From assembly GCA_014155875.1 (NCBI GenBank), contig JACEFZ010024538.1, positions 215,661 through 279,660 of the forward strand: a DNA stretch of 64,000 bases. Direction: 5' to 3'. Numbering within the stretch: position 1 is the first letter of the stretch; each line of letters starts with the position of its first letter. Below are positions 23,416 through 35,167 of this stretch, one piece after another. Below the pieces are notes generated by a model. It was not told where the DNA came from. It searched no databases and worked only from the letters and a program-made list of their open reading frames with translations. Made by a program: the position numbers and the translations under genes. The stretch comes from Cepaea nemoralis (Eukaryota; Mollusca; Gastropoda; Stylommatophora; Helicidae).

Positions 23416-24515
23416 CAAACTATAAATATTCACTAATCGGTCTTAACTGTCAATGTCATTTACAATGTGGAGCTCATGGAGAGGAAAAAGTAGAATTGTA
23501 GGCGCAGACGTCGATGGCTGTTTGCTATCAGGTGTTAGCTATGCCCTTGGTGTAAGTAAAACTGATAAATGTTATCGGAAACAACAAAATGTACGCAAGA
23601 GTGAGAAATAAATACAAGCTGAAAATAATGACCTATGCAGGAAAATGTCGAAAGCCATGATAATAAAGGAGGAATGAAAGACAGAAAAATAAAGGACTGA
23701 GCACAGAACCACATTAAATGTATGCTCAGTGTTTTAAAATTATATGACGCCACATTGCACGCCAACACATAACGCAAGCAGTCTGTTTTATCAAAGAGAT
23801 GTAAAACTCGCATGCTACCACGAGCGTCTAATATCCAATTTAACGCCATCATACGAGAACACGTTTGAGATTCCATTACACATGAATGGACAACAAGGCG
23901 TGAAATAGCATACAGAGTTGCGGAGACGATATATGGACTGGAGTCGCTTGGGGGATCAAATGTGTGAAAGTCAGACTGAATCGATCCGCAAGAGGTAAAT
24001 TCTCTGCGAGATTCCACTGCTGGTCTAGAAAAACACATGGCTAACACCCGACGCAGATCGGAAATATCAAAGTTACCCACAGATAAGAGGATTTGTAAAA
24101 GTGCTCGATTAGGGATTGTCTCAAATCGGACTCGAATATTCTGAGGATCAGTTATGAAGGATTTATATGTATACATTTCATGTGTCGAGAAGTCTCATTC
24201 TTATATTGTCTTGAATTGCCTATGAATGTTAATCTTTAGTAACTATTCAATAGTCTTTATATTAACCAACTTTCTGTCGACGGCCTGACTCTCGTTACTT
24301 ATATGAGAACTAGCATGGTCTCCTTTAGTTGTGTGCTTTTTATGGCACAAAATATAGTCAAAAGGTTATATTCCTTTTCATTCTATACTACCTCAGTGGT
24401 TAAGTAACGACAGATAGATCGAGCAGACCTACATTGTGGCTGTCCCGAGTGTTTGTTACTACTATGAGAACTGTTATTTGTCTCATTTCGCTGTAATAAT
24501 AATATTAATATATTG
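23416..24515. other. LINE-2 3' flank; no plus-strand gene
   Basis: Follows the LINE-2 stop codon and may include its 3' UTR. The only notable signal is the minus-strand open frame listed next. A region near 24,380-24,515 leads into the LINE tail fragment. Confidence 0.4.
23535..24176 (-). CDS. Hypothetical 213-codon open frame
   Basis: This is among the longest unbroken frames in the window outside retroelement genes and microsatellites. The right-arm counterpart is open for 197 codons (52,303-52,896). The two agree over most of their length, with a one-base indel near the start that changes the first residues, and a three-base, in-frame indel (one extra Ala in the right arm, CNVAASYNF against CNVASYNF). 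The C-terminal third is hydrophobic (around FIFLSFIPPLLSWL), which could be a membrane segment. No family was recognised. It could equally be a chance frame on the antisense strand of LINE-2 3' sequence, as no promoter or splice evidence was seen. Confidence 0.25.
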   Translation of the reverse strand: MYTYKSFITDPQNIRVRFETIPNRALLQILLSVGNFDISDLRRVLAMCFSRPAVESRREFTSCGSIQSDFHTFDPPSDSSPYIVSATLYAISRLVVHSCVMESQTCSRMMALNWILDARGSMRVLHLFDKTDCLRYVLACNVASYNFKTLSIHLMWFCAQSFIFLSFIPPLLSWLSTFSCIGHYFQLVFISHSCVHFVVSDNIYQFYLHQGHS

Positions 24516-24620
24516 GCCACATGGCATGGACGAGACAGGAACACTGAGCTGATCCACGACTCTGGTGATCGAGTGAAATGGCGAATCATGACCGCCCACG
24601 CTTTCCGGCATGGCACATGA
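24516..24620 (+). pseudogene. LINE 3'-terminal coding tail
   Basis: In one frame this gives HGRDRNTELIHDSGDRVKWR then IMTAHAFRHGT and TGA. From memory it resembles the extreme C-terminus of some LINE RTs ('DRxxWRxMTAxAFRxGT'). It is followed at once by ATTGATTGATTG, the sort of short simple tail on which RTE-like elements end. It is probably a heavily 5'-truncated insertion. The mirror is 51,805-51,909. Confidence 0.5.
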
Positions 24621-26155
24621 TTGATTGATTGAATAATATTACTATCTCATTCGGTATGCTATTAATTGGAATACCAGTATATGCCTATGTTTGTGCATAC
24701 TTTCACGTTTCCATGCATAGAATGTATTATATGCTTGAGATATTGAATGTCATATGGTAACTCACCATGATGAATACTGTGTTGTGCTATTTTGTTATTA
24801 CGCGCAACGGCCATAGGCATATTGTCTATCGTTGTAGTAGACGCCGATTTTAATATAACACACGGGTGTATGTGTGTTGTGCTTTATAAGTGGCATTCTC
24901 CATAAAGGTTCAGAAGGTTGTAATATGCTTCACATGTATAAGGCTACCCCAGAATGTGTTTGGAGCAGAAGTATAGTGGTGTAGACATTAAACACATTAT
25001 GTAACGGGTATATAATGTTTGGTGAACGAGCGTTCATCGTAACTCAAAAGGCCTGACACAGAAACCGATCACCAACATTTAAGCCTAGCGATCAGACACA
25101 CGTGCAATAACACCACTGACCATCTGAGTTGCTAAAACAACTTTTGACGGAGCCCTTGCAAAGAACCGGATGTCTGAATGGGTGACATGGAGGTAGAACA
25201 TTTCATTTCTCATGATGAGCCTGGAAAAAGGAAAGGCAGGAGATGTAACTACAGGCGTGTTCGACTACAGGAAAAGTCCTCTGACTCGACAGAGCGTGAA
25301 AATGATAGAGAGAAAGAGGAGAATGAACGCAGTAAAAGCTGGTAGAGAGTCACGGCCAGACATGCTATTGTGTGAGAATGTGTGTGGTAGTTATATAAGA
25401 TTTAGGATTGTGTACGGGTAGTCTTTAGATACTACATATTCTTGAAAATGAATTCCAAGCCCTCACCAAGAGCACTAGGTTTTCAAGAGATCTCGTTTTG
25501 TGACAACGAGGAGAGACCCGGTGGAGTCAGGACAAAACAGTGTTTCGAAATACCGACCGACTGATCTTAGATGATCCTAGCTGACACTAGTGAACCCTAT
25601 TAGATATTAATGGAAACCTAGTGGAATAGAGACAGTTCGCATCTGTATTGAGATCCTGGAGTCCCGATGTCATACAGGCATCATCATCAGTTATGTGTTG
25701 TACTTTCGTATGTTATTGTAAACTAACATTACCCAATATCATCATTCCATGCAATATCATATTTTTGTAAGTTTTAACTGTGATAGAGAATAAATTTGAT
25801 TGTATTTTTTTCCAACTCATAGTTCATCTTTAACGTTTTTCCAAGGGAAGCAACTGCATTGCTTACCCACATGGGGGATTAATTACAAGAAAGGAAGGGG
25901 AGATTGGTCATGTGAAAAACCTGCCCTGCCTAGTAGTCCAGTAGTAGACATAAATCTATGCATCTAACATTCTATTTTGCACTCCTTTGGGATACCAAGG
26001 TCAGCCAATTATACATAGTAACGAGCCATTCTAAGATGGACTCTTAGATTTCCAGGGGAGTAATCGTTACTTCACCCACTTCTGGAAAAAATGGGTTGCT
26101 CCCCAGTGATAGTACTTAACTTGGCGGCAACGCCCGTGCATTTCTGACAAAATCT
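24621..26155. other. No gene seen
   Basis: 1.5 kb with no recognisable coding or structural signal. A 69-codon frame at 25,212-25,421 is not kept in the right arm. Confidence 0.4.
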
Positions 26156-26335
26156 CACATACTAGTGTCTGATAATGATGTCATTACAGACTAGTGTCTG
26201 ACTATGAGGTCACCACATAATAGTGCCTAGCCAGGATGTCCCACAGACTAGTGTCTGACCATGATGTCTCCACAGAATAGTGTCTTACCAGAATGTTCCC
26301 ACAGAATAGTGTCTGACCAAAATGTCCCCACGTCA
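26156..26335. repeat. About 33-bp minisatellite, 5-6 units
   Basis: Units of the form CAGAATAGTGTCTGACCA plus AATGTCCCCA, each containing TAGTG(T/C)CT. The mirror is 50,113-50,292. Confidence 0.8.
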
Positions 26336-26929
26336 CTGTGAAGACAGGACGTGGTGAGTATAATCGCTTACCCCACCACAGCACCGCCACGGCATCGACA
26401 CGAGTGACAATCAATTTTAAACATGAAATAACGATTCACATACAATTCAAGAAAGGGTGAGCTATTCCTGGATAAAACTTCCCAAACGATGTAATGTGTT
26501 TTTAGCATGAAGGAATTATCTGATTGTAATATAATCCTTCGGGTGTCTTGAATATTCATCTGTAGGTCTGGGCTGTGTATCCCATCTTGTCTCTTGAATA
26601 GCTAGGTCGCCTAGATAGGAATGCTATGAACTTGAAACACTTTTATCATAGATTTCCAAGGGGAAATTCTCGCTGTCACCAACTGCAGATGCGAATTTAA
26701 GCATATATAATTGTTAAGTTGTGTTGCCGGCTTGCTTGAGCGATCATGCGTCTCCATATCATGCCATAAAGGAACGTAACTTTCATTTGATTATACAATT
26801 ATTGTGGAAAGAGAGACATATAGGCGTGCATATTGATCAGATAGAGAAACAGATGTGTTAACAGCTTGTTAAACAGACTAGACAGACATACTGACATATG
26901 AATGGAAGTTATGTTTGGATAGACAGATT

Positions 26930-26963
<34 letters not shown>

Positions 26964-27425
26964 TTTAACGAAAAAACTAACGAACAAACTTAATTTTCAA
27001 ACAGTTAAGAATTGCGCACGTAGGTCGTCTGACATACTGCTCTTCTTCTTTCTTTCCTCACATACGTTATTTCATTCAGCATCAACTAATCTTAGACAAC
27101 AAAAGAACAATGTGCATTACAACGCATTTAAAATAATCAATAATACATGACTCACTAAAATACATTTTAACATGACCAATATAAATACCTAAAGAAGGTG
27201 TCACGTACCACACATATGGGAGTGTTTATTACGTGGTTGTCGTTTGAGATAATTTTAAATTGTTCTTCAATTATTTTTTTTTTTTTTAATTTTACGTTTA
27301 ATGAGCACGTAGTCTGTACTGAGATAGTATTCAAACATATTGCGATTGTATGTATATTGATAGGTTATAAAGGCTATAAGCCTTTAAAACTATATAAGCA
27401 AATAAACCTATTACAAGGCTATAAA
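26336..27425. other. No gene seen; (GACA)n inside
   Basis: AT-rich sequence ahead of the truncated start of LINE-1. It contains (GACA)n at 26,930-26,962 and a poly-T run near 27,272. Confidence 0.4.
26930..26962. repeat. (GACA)n microsatellite
   Basis: About eight tetranucleotide units. The mirror (CTGT)n at 49,483-49,517 has one interruption. Confidence 0.95.
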
Positions 27426-27629
27426 CGACAGGCTCATGACCATTAAGTTGCCCCTGCTGAATGGAAGGAAGCATGCAACCATTGTGAGTGTCTACGCACC
27501 AACTATGACCAACGAAGATGATGTCAAGAACAAGTTCTATGAGGACCTGCACAATGTACTAACATCTATTCCCAAAGGAGACAAACTTATACTCCTTGGG
27601 GATTTCAATGCCAGAGTAGGCACGGACAC
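27426..27629 (+). pseudogene. LINE-1 endonuclease, 5' piece (left arm)
   Basis: Reads [34 protein letters not shown], then [15 protein letters not shown], ending exactly at the Ty3 LTR. The GDFNAR catalytic box is intact here, unlike LINE-2. The first half of the endonuclease (WN and QET motifs) is absent, so the element is 5'-truncated, as is common for LINEs. The rest continues at 35,168, after the inserted Ty3 element. Confidence 0.85.
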
Positions 27630-28240
27630 TGTCACAGTCCTGCACTCAGGCAAACGTCATCTGTACCTCACAAATAATAATAATATGCACAGATGTTTTC
27701 TCTACAATATTTATTCAGGCAAGCCTGACAATTCTCTAAGGCGTTCTTTGCCTGTACATAAATAGAGAATACTTATTAATCACATTACACAATGTATGAA
27801 TTCACAACACACTCTCGCTAAACATTGCATGCGTTCATAGACACTCAATAACTTAGAACCACGTCCAGTCAGAAAGCCGTCTGTCCCCCGTCTGTCTTAA
27901 CTCAGCTCGCAGCTTGCCTACGCGGTCAAGCTCCCTCGTGGGGTGCGTGCTAATCCCTTTGCACGCAGCACTATCGTCTCTGCCTTCTAGAGTTCCTGTT
28001 CTACTTCACGTTGTCACGTCTACGTCTGCCCGCCCCCTATTCCTGGGTCGGTCCCTCTATTGTCCTAACTATAACACGTTAGTGTTCCCACCCGAGTCTA
28101 GTCATATCTGTTATTACGTCCTGGCTTGGGTGCTGTCTCTATTCAGTCTATACCTTTATAGACGTCCTGTCTCTATGTCCTATAAGTCCTCACCCCTCTA
28201 CTGTCACTAGTCTGTCTCAGTACAGTGTAGGACCTTGACA
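27630..28240 (-). repeat. 3' LTR of the left Ty3 element
   Basis: On the minus strand it begins TGTCAAGGTCC and ends ACTGTGACA. The bases just inside (TTCTCCCGTCGTCCG on the plus strand) give a purine-rich GGACGACGGGAGAA on the element strand, a plausible polypurine tract for plus-strand priming. Confidence 0.9.
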
Positions 28241-30386
28241 TTCTCCCGTCGTCCGTCGTATTTGCGTCACTAGATTAATGTAGTAAGGTTTGACGCAATG
28301 TCGTCGTAGCATATAAAATTAGTCTGATCTAATTTAGTCAAGGGGTACACTGTTCTAATCTACGGTCCACTTCTGTCTTTCAATAAGTCTGGTCACAAGT
28401 TGTTGTATCCAGCCACTGGTTATAGATCAGCTTCACACATCTCCACTCTAAACAAGAGTCACTACATTACTCTCTTGGGAGCTGTGTTGAACCAGGGCGC
28501 GTTAACACAACTCAGCCCCTCAAAATATTGATTGACCAATATCCCAAAACAAATTGCTCCTGTTAAGGATGCAATACATGAATATAATTCATGGCTCCCG
28601 TGAAATGTACTTTCCACTTCTCTTGTTAGTTGTGTGTATGCTGATGTTAGCCTATCTTGCTTTCGCGTGTAGCTAAATATTCACCTTGCCCTCCCACTCA
28701 CTGCGAGTCTGTGGTGTCCCTTTGATCAAGTGTTCCGTCCCTTTGAAATCAACTGCTGTTTGTAAATTTATCTGTTTGTATTCCTGGTTGTCTGCGTGTA
28801 AATCTTTAATTTATATGTGTTGCAATTAGGAACATAACCCTATGCCTATAATTGATGTATTAAGGTTTTCGAGCATCACGGATAGGCCAATGTTCGTCAT
28901 AAAGTAATGCCTATGCTTAATTCATGACGCATTTCGCCGATCTGGGATCCTAGAAAACAACTATTGCTTCAATGCAATAGTGGCTGTAACACACATGAAA
29001 CTACACACATCACATGGTTTACACAGAGGACGCGGACGAGTCATAAAAACACATGTGTGCGAAAAAATGCACAAATATTCATTCCAATATTTTACTTCTC
29101 TCATTCGTCCGTTTACTCATCTCATTCTTCACTTTCTCGCACATTGTCAATTTGTAAAAATGTTTTTGTAATGAAAATTAAAATGGGCTCGTTTTAAACA
29201 ATACGGAGCCGAAAATAAAGTAGATTTCTCTATCACTTTGTTATATACAATTTTGAATGTGTTGGATAAGGCAATACAGTGAAGCTAACTAAATGTAAAT
29301 GTTTCTAACTAATCTAATGTCTAATTGGTTATACCAGTCAATAAATTGACGGTGTCTAACGTTACTATCATTCTACACAATGATGCTTAAGAAACTAACT
29401 AAGGTATATAATCTAAGTTTAAAAAAAATAACTACTAAGGGAAGTAAGTTAACTAAATGTTGGTTTATGATGTAAAGTAAAAAAAAAAATATGTTATTAA
29501 ATAAATAGAGGATGTTATTAAATTAAATAATGCAACTAATCTATTTAAGTAAATGATAATTGTAATAAACAAGATAATTTAAATTAAGTAAGTGAATAAT
29601 GACTGATGTTAAATCTAAGTATATAATTAAATAAACTATCAATGTATGGATGTTTCTAAGGGAAGGTAATTAACTAAATTAAACACTTTAAGAGAAATGT
29701 GTTAGTTCCCTTAAATAAATTAACATCAATGTTTCTAAATCTATTTCTAAATTAATCTATTTTATTTCTAACTCGATCTAAATATATTACCTCGCCGTTT
29801 TAATTGGCTTCATTGGTAGTAGTCTCAATAGAGAACTATTTAATCTAATCATAAAATATACATTTATAACTATAAAACTACTGTAAAGGTGTCTAATCTA
29901 ATTAAATAATAATATAGCTGCAATTGTTTTAAATAAGCTCACAGTTGGAGTATTAGTGGTTCTTCTATTACTACTACTTCTACTACAATGAACCACTAAA
30001 TAGCTTTAATGCAACCTCATTAAAATACTATACTAATAATATTACATACATGTTATATGCACAGACATGTTATACAATCACTAAACTAACTAACTAATTG
30101 TAGGTCCAGGCGATGGTGATCACGATGTGTCGTTCCTCTGGGTTCTTCCTTACAATCGTCTATATACAATGTTAACTGCACTCTAAGTGACTCTGTAGCG
30201 TATCACAATATGTTCACCATAGTATCACAGTTTATATGTCCTAGTAGACTCTATAAATGTAATGTACTTGGTATATGGCATTACTAGAGTTCGTGGTAAG
30301 TTCACGTGTTAATATTTACATTGTCTTATCTTTTACCACTACTAGCACAGTACATATGTGAGCTACTTAGTGCTTAATGCAGATAC
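28241..30386 (-). other. Noncoding 3' region of the Ty3 element (where integrase would be expected)
   Basis: About 2.1 kb between the RNase H stop and the 3' LTR. It is very AT-rich with repeated CTAACTAAATGT-like words. I found no HHCC zinc-binding or DDE integrase-like signal, and no open frame above about 100 codons, in this arm or the other. Confidence 0.6.
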
Positions 30387-31820
30387 CTATGGCAGTGCTA
30401 CATCTGCCTTCTCCATCACTTCAATACCTGATGGTCTCGTCAAAAGGTCTGCAAGGTTATTATTACTTCCTTTAATGTGTTTAATGCTGAAGGAGTAATT
30501 CTGGAGAATCAAAGCCCAGCGATAGATTCTGTTGTTTTTCGGCTGACCTTTCTCCATAATTAAAAGGGGGGAGTTGTCGGTCTCTATAATGAAGTGAGTT
30601 CCAGCTAAGTATGTATGAAGCTTAGTTATACAATATACAATAGCGAGAGCTTCCACCTGAGACACATCATACCGTGATTCAGCTGTGGTAAGCTTACGGC
30701 TCAAATACAAGATAGGATGAAGGATCTTTTCGTGTTCTTGGAGTAGTACACCAGAGATCGTTGTTGCACTGGCGTCACATCTAAGAATATATTGTAACTC
30801 AGGGTTAGGCAAGCGTAAGATGGGAACTCTGCTGAACATGTACTTTAATTCTGACATAGCATTCTGTAAAATAGCATCTTGAACGTTTATCTTCGCAGAA
30901 GATTTTAATAGGTCCGAAAATACACACGTTATTTGTGCCAAATTGGGGATAAATTTGCTGTAATAATTTACTAGCCCCAGCAAGCTTCTTACTTGCTTTT
31001 TTTGTTGTTGGAATAGTAAGATTCAAAATTTTAGTAATAATTTTGTTGTCGGTCTTTAACTGGCCATTGGAAATTGTGTGGCCAAGGAAATCTATCTCCT
31101 CCAACGCCAACTCGACTTTTGCCGGTTTTACTGTCAGTCCAAACAACTTTATTCTGTCGAAAACGCGTCTTAAAGTTTGTAGATGTGTTGTCCAGTTTGT
31201 CGTATATATGCATATGTCATCAATGTATGTTTGAACATTTATTACTCCATGGAGAAGTTCCCTAGTGAGGCGGACAAAGGTGGCAGGTGCGTTTCGAAGT
31301 CCAAAAGGAAGAAAAAGCCACTCATAAAGCCCTAAAGGTGTAGCAAATGCAGTAAGATGAACATAATGTTTCTCCATCGGGATCTGCCAGTATCCTTTCG
31401 TCAGGTCATTTTTAGAAAAAATGATAGATGCTGACATATTTAGGATCAGATCGTCACATGATGGGATAGGCTCTGCGTCAACTTTAGTGATAGAATTTAA
31501 TTTCCTGTAATCTATGCAGAGTCTCAAGGTGGAATCCTTCTTTTTTACCAGAACTATTGGAAATGAGTACTCAGACTGGGATTTCTGGATTATCCCACAG
31601 GCTTCTAAGCTAAGAATTTCTTTGTCTAAATTATCCCTATAGTTCAAAGGGATAGAATAAGGTCGACATTTTATTGGAGTATCATCTAGGAGAACAATGG
31701 AGTGTTGTATTCCTATCTGTCCTACCTGGTGTGTCTGAGAAAATTTCCTTGTATTCTGTTAGTAATGCTGTTGTTTGCTGTTTCTGTTCGTCTGTCATCG
31801 TAGGCCCTAAATGTATGTTG
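30387..31820 (-). pseudogene. Ty3 pol: reverse transcriptase and RNase H (left arm)
   Basis: The minus strand shows LRLCIDYRKLNSITKV, DLTKGYWQIPME with the motif-A aspartate, FLPFGLRNAPATF, YIDDICIYT (the YxDD active site), FGLTVKPAKVELALEEIDFL, then RNase H: ILRCDASATTISG, VEALAIVYCI, ETDNS and NNLADLLTRPSG, so the D-E-D-D acidic set is present. A frameshift near 30,995 separates RT from the connection/RNase H part in this arm, while the right arm reads through that point. The protein ends MEKADVALP-stop with no integrase. Such enzymes copy the element's RNA into cDNA in the cytoplasm. Confidence 0.88.
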
Positions 31821-31999
31821 CTGAATGTTGTGTTGCTTTCTACCGTCGGTACTGTAATTCAAAGTCATCTTCTTCTGTTTGGTTAATGACTGTGGCTGAA
31901 ATGTGTTCGTCTTCTATATCGTTCACTAATGTGTTTGTTATTTAGTTCGTCTGACGTCTGGTTCATTGGTATGGTTGCGTCCTGTTTGGTCTTCAGTCT

Positions 32000-32399
32000 C
32001 CTGTTCTTTACTAGTTTTCGACCTAGTAATTGCATTAGCCTGTTGTAAAAAGGTTTCTCTCCAGGCTGTTATCTCGTCAGTGGTACGCTTCTGCAGCTGT
32101 GGCAAACGGCCAATTATCAGATCTGCACATGGTTTTTCTAAGACCGCGCACGTAAAGGTGCCAGTCAAAAAAGGTGTGTTTATATAGCTCTGGCTAACGG
32201 GTATGTCTCTATTGTGCCCGAAAAAGTGCGGCAATTCACTGTTTCACCCGTGTAATCTTCTTGCTTGGCCAGTTCCTTTTTTAAACGATTAATGTGCTGC
32301 CACTATCAAGCAGGAGTTTACATGGAATGTTATTGACTATTCCGTGGTAGAATTTCAAACTGCCTCTGGAGGCTACTGCCGCGTTTGCATTCTCTAATG
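32000..32399 (-). pseudogene. Ty3 retropepsin-like protease region (left arm)
   Basis: The codons at 32,299-32,307 (minus strand) read D-S-G, in the context CKLLLDSGSTLI, the retropepsin active-site motif. A second conserved stretch, ADLIIGRLPQLQKR, lies about 60 residues on, near 32,110. A frameshift near 32,280 separates the two parts. The right arm reads D-S-C at the same place. Aspartic proteases of this family work as dimers to cut Gag-Pol. Confidence 0.7.
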
Positions 32400-33717
32400 A
32401 ACACGGGACTGTGTGCCCACATTTCAGTTCCCATTATCATGAAACTGGTGGCATGTTGTACAACTACTGTAATCTAGTACATCAACTGCTGATGCTACAT
32501 TGTCTTCATTCTCACACATTTCTTCCAGCTCACTTCCACTCTCTGACGATGACTCAACTAATGCTGCATTCACTGCTTTCAACTTCTTTCTTCCCATACA
32601 CGCAGAGGAATAATGGCCAAAACAATGGCAAAAGAAGCATTTAACAGCACGTCTAAAGGTTTCTCTCTTAGACTGCTGTTTCTTTATGACCATCTCTAAG
32701 TGTTCTGGATATTTCGGTTTCTTATCACACATCGAGTATTCTGGATGTTGAAATCTACAATAAGGACACTGTTGTAAATTGCCTCTTTGCTTTTCCCTAA
32801 ATTTGTATGGTTTTTGTGGTCTTTCCCATAGCAGCAGCTACAATCTCACTTTCTTCAGTAATAGACTTAAACACATCCCTGTTTGAAGAAAATAGGCGGA
32901 CCCCCGTTTCTCAAGCTCTTCAATGGAATCTACATCTGATTGTTGCAAAAATTGGCAAAAGGACTAGGAATAGTGGAAATAATTTTGTCCATAATTATGA
33001 GATCCCTAAGTTTGTCATAACTGTTGTTAATTTTAGAAGCTTTAAGCCATTTATTACATACATCTTGCACTGTTGAGACGTAGTCAATGAAGGTTTGATT
33101 GCTCTTAGGCTTTAGCTTGGAAAATTGAATCTGGTACCCTGGGGCGTCTAAAGGAAATGCTGCATTACCCTTTGATGGATGTATTCGTAGTTGTTTCTAA
33201 GGTCTTAGGGAATGGACTCTATTACCTTTAAGGGCTCCCCCGACAAATTCTTCATGTAGATTAATGCCAATGTTCTTTCGGTATTTCCTGGGCCTTTAGC
33301 TGGTATTCTACGTTTTCTGACCATTGCTGAGATGGAATCCCTTGGCAGAATGGCTTTATGATCCCTTTGTACTTAGCAAACTTATTTTCTTCTTCCTTAC
33401 TTTTCATTTTAGTAGTAGCTATATGGACATGAGACTACGATTTCGAGCTCCTTCATTTTAATCTGTGTTTGACTTTCAATTTCCACTTGTTTTAATCTAT
33501 TCGTCTCAGCTACCTCTTGTTGTTTTAACTTAGTACCTTCCGCTATCTCGGCGAGTTCCTTCTGGTGTAACCGTTCTTTTGCCCTTTCCATCTCTGTCTG
33601 CTGCAGCTTGTCTATCAGTGTGTTCTATAAATTCAGCCTTTTGCCCATTTCTCTAGTTTATCTCCACTGTAACCTAGTGCTACCCCCGCATCTAATACAC
33701 TCCTTAAGTGTAGACAT
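32400..33717 (-). pseudogene. Ty3 gag, heavily frameshifted (left arm)
   Basis: Starts at the ATG at 33,717 (minus), as in the right arm. An E/K/Q-rich N-terminus likely to form a coiled coil (KERLHQKELAEIAEG, then KLKQQEVAETNRLKQVEIES) is followed by a capsid-like region and two cysteine motifs: CPYCRFQHPEYSMC (about 32,762) and CFFCHCFGHYSSAC (about 32,630, CX2CX4HX4C). The CCHC knuckle is intact here but interrupted in the right arm. Several indels break the capsid part (32,730-33,420). Confidence 0.75.
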
Positions 33718-34557
33718 GGTTAATGTTTATATTTCACACACTCTTACATACAATACTGATGACTTGTAAAATGCTTGATTTATAGTGAAAATGAAACCAA
33801 AAAAAATGTAGATGCTGTTTTACTTTATGCACGTCACAATTATATGTACTTATCTGATCAGTTGAAAATGATCAGGGATTCTTTCTTTCAGTTGGGAGAG
33901 AATGCTACTTTCAGCTAGATGTTGTCACCAATTTCCGTGCGCATCCTGACGTGTAGAGCGCAAACAATTAGCATTTTTTTTACATGAATGATTATTACAG
34001 AAGTTAACAAAATGCACTCCAAGTTTTCTATACTTGTTTCCTGTAGAAACTGGAATGAGTATATATACTTTAAATTAATTAATTAATATTTGTCGTCATG
34101 TCTTGTCTGTCGTAAAGTTCTCAAGTTTGACCTTCAACTGAAACGTTTGTAACAACAATCGTTAACACATCACAATACATTACATTCCACTGCGATCAAT
34201 ATCGTTACACTAACAAACTTGCGACGGCAATCAGGTCACTGCCAGGTCACTTTGTGTACTTCACCAACTTTATTCTGACATTTTTCCCCGCTGTGTTTCA
34301 TTTACACCAGCATTTTTAGTTTTAAATCAATGGTACATCAGTGTCGTAATTTTATTTCTGCACCTCACACATCTTGATATACGTTTAAATACAGGTGCAG
34401 TGTCAGATACTTTTTACTCCCTGCATTTCAGCACTCTGGGTATGGGTTTATTTCCGTGACTTCTGACACCAAAAGCGGGTGTCAGTATCAAATAGTTTTT
34501 CCACTTCTGCACCTCCGGGTATGGGTTCAAGCACTTCTGCACCAAAAGCGGGTTGCC
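33718..34557 (-). other. Leader of the left Ty3 element
   Basis: Between the 5' LTR and the gag start. Includes two imperfect copies (about 78 bp each) of a unit around AACCCGCTTTTGGTG and CAGAAGT at 34,405-34,556. No gene seen. Confidence 0.5.
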
Positions 34558-35167
34558 TGTCACAGTCCTGCACTCAGGCAAACCTCATCTGTACCTCACA
34601 AATAATAATACTATGTGACAGATGTTTTCTCTACAATATTTATTCAGGCAAGCCTGACAATTCTCTAAGGCGTTCTTTGCCTGTACATAAATAGAGAATA
34701 CTTATTAATCACATTACACAATGTATGAATTCACAACACACTCTCGCTAAACATTGCAATGCGCTCATAGACACTCAATAACTTAGAACCACGTCCAGTC
34801 AGAAAGCCGTCTGTCCCCCGTCTGTCTTAACTCAGCTCGCAGCTTCCTACGCGGTCAAGCTCCCTCGTGGGGTGCGTGCTAATCCCTTTGCACACAGCAC
34901 TATCGTCTCTGCCTTCTAGAGTCCTGTTCCACTTCACGTTGTCACGTCTACGTCTGCCGCCCCCTTTTCTTGGGTCGGTCCCTCTATTGTCCTAACTATA
35001 ACACGTTAGTGTTCCCACCCGAGTCTAGTCATCTCTGTTATTACGTCCTGGCTTGGGTGCTGTCTCTATTCAGTCTATACCTTTATAGACGTCCTGTCTC
35101 TATGTCCTATAAGTCCTCACCCCTCTACTGTCACTAGTCTGTCTCAGTACAGTGTAGGACCTTGACA
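34558..35167 (-). repeat. 5' LTR of the left Ty3 element
   Basis: 610 bp, TGTCAAGG...CTGTGACA on the minus strand, nearly the same as 27,630-28,240. Confidence 0.9.

Larger units (their letters stand above)
27630..35167 (-). mobile_element. Ty3/gypsy LTR retrotransposon inserted in LINE-1 (left arm)
   Basis: A 7.5-kb element on the minus strand with LTRs at 34,558-35,167 (5') and 27,630-28,240 (3'). It is flanked by GACAC (27,625-27,629) and GACAT (35,168-35,172), a 4-5-bp target duplication. Order: 5' LTR, leader, gag, protease, RT, RNase H, then about 2.1 kb of noncoding sequence and the 3' LTR. No integrase and no envelope gene were found. The two LTRs look nearly identical, suggesting a recent insertion. 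Its partner is 41,261-48,817. Confidence 0.92.

Noticed and set aside
26156..26335. Regularly spaced repeats resembling a CRISPR array
   Set aside because: The units are contiguous and imperfect with no spacers, in an animal-type transposon context; it is a minisatellite.
28964..29197. Open frames in the Ty3 3' region that might be a lost integrase
   Set aside because: They are short, His-rich only by chance, on the opposite strand from the element, and lack HHCC or DDE spacing.
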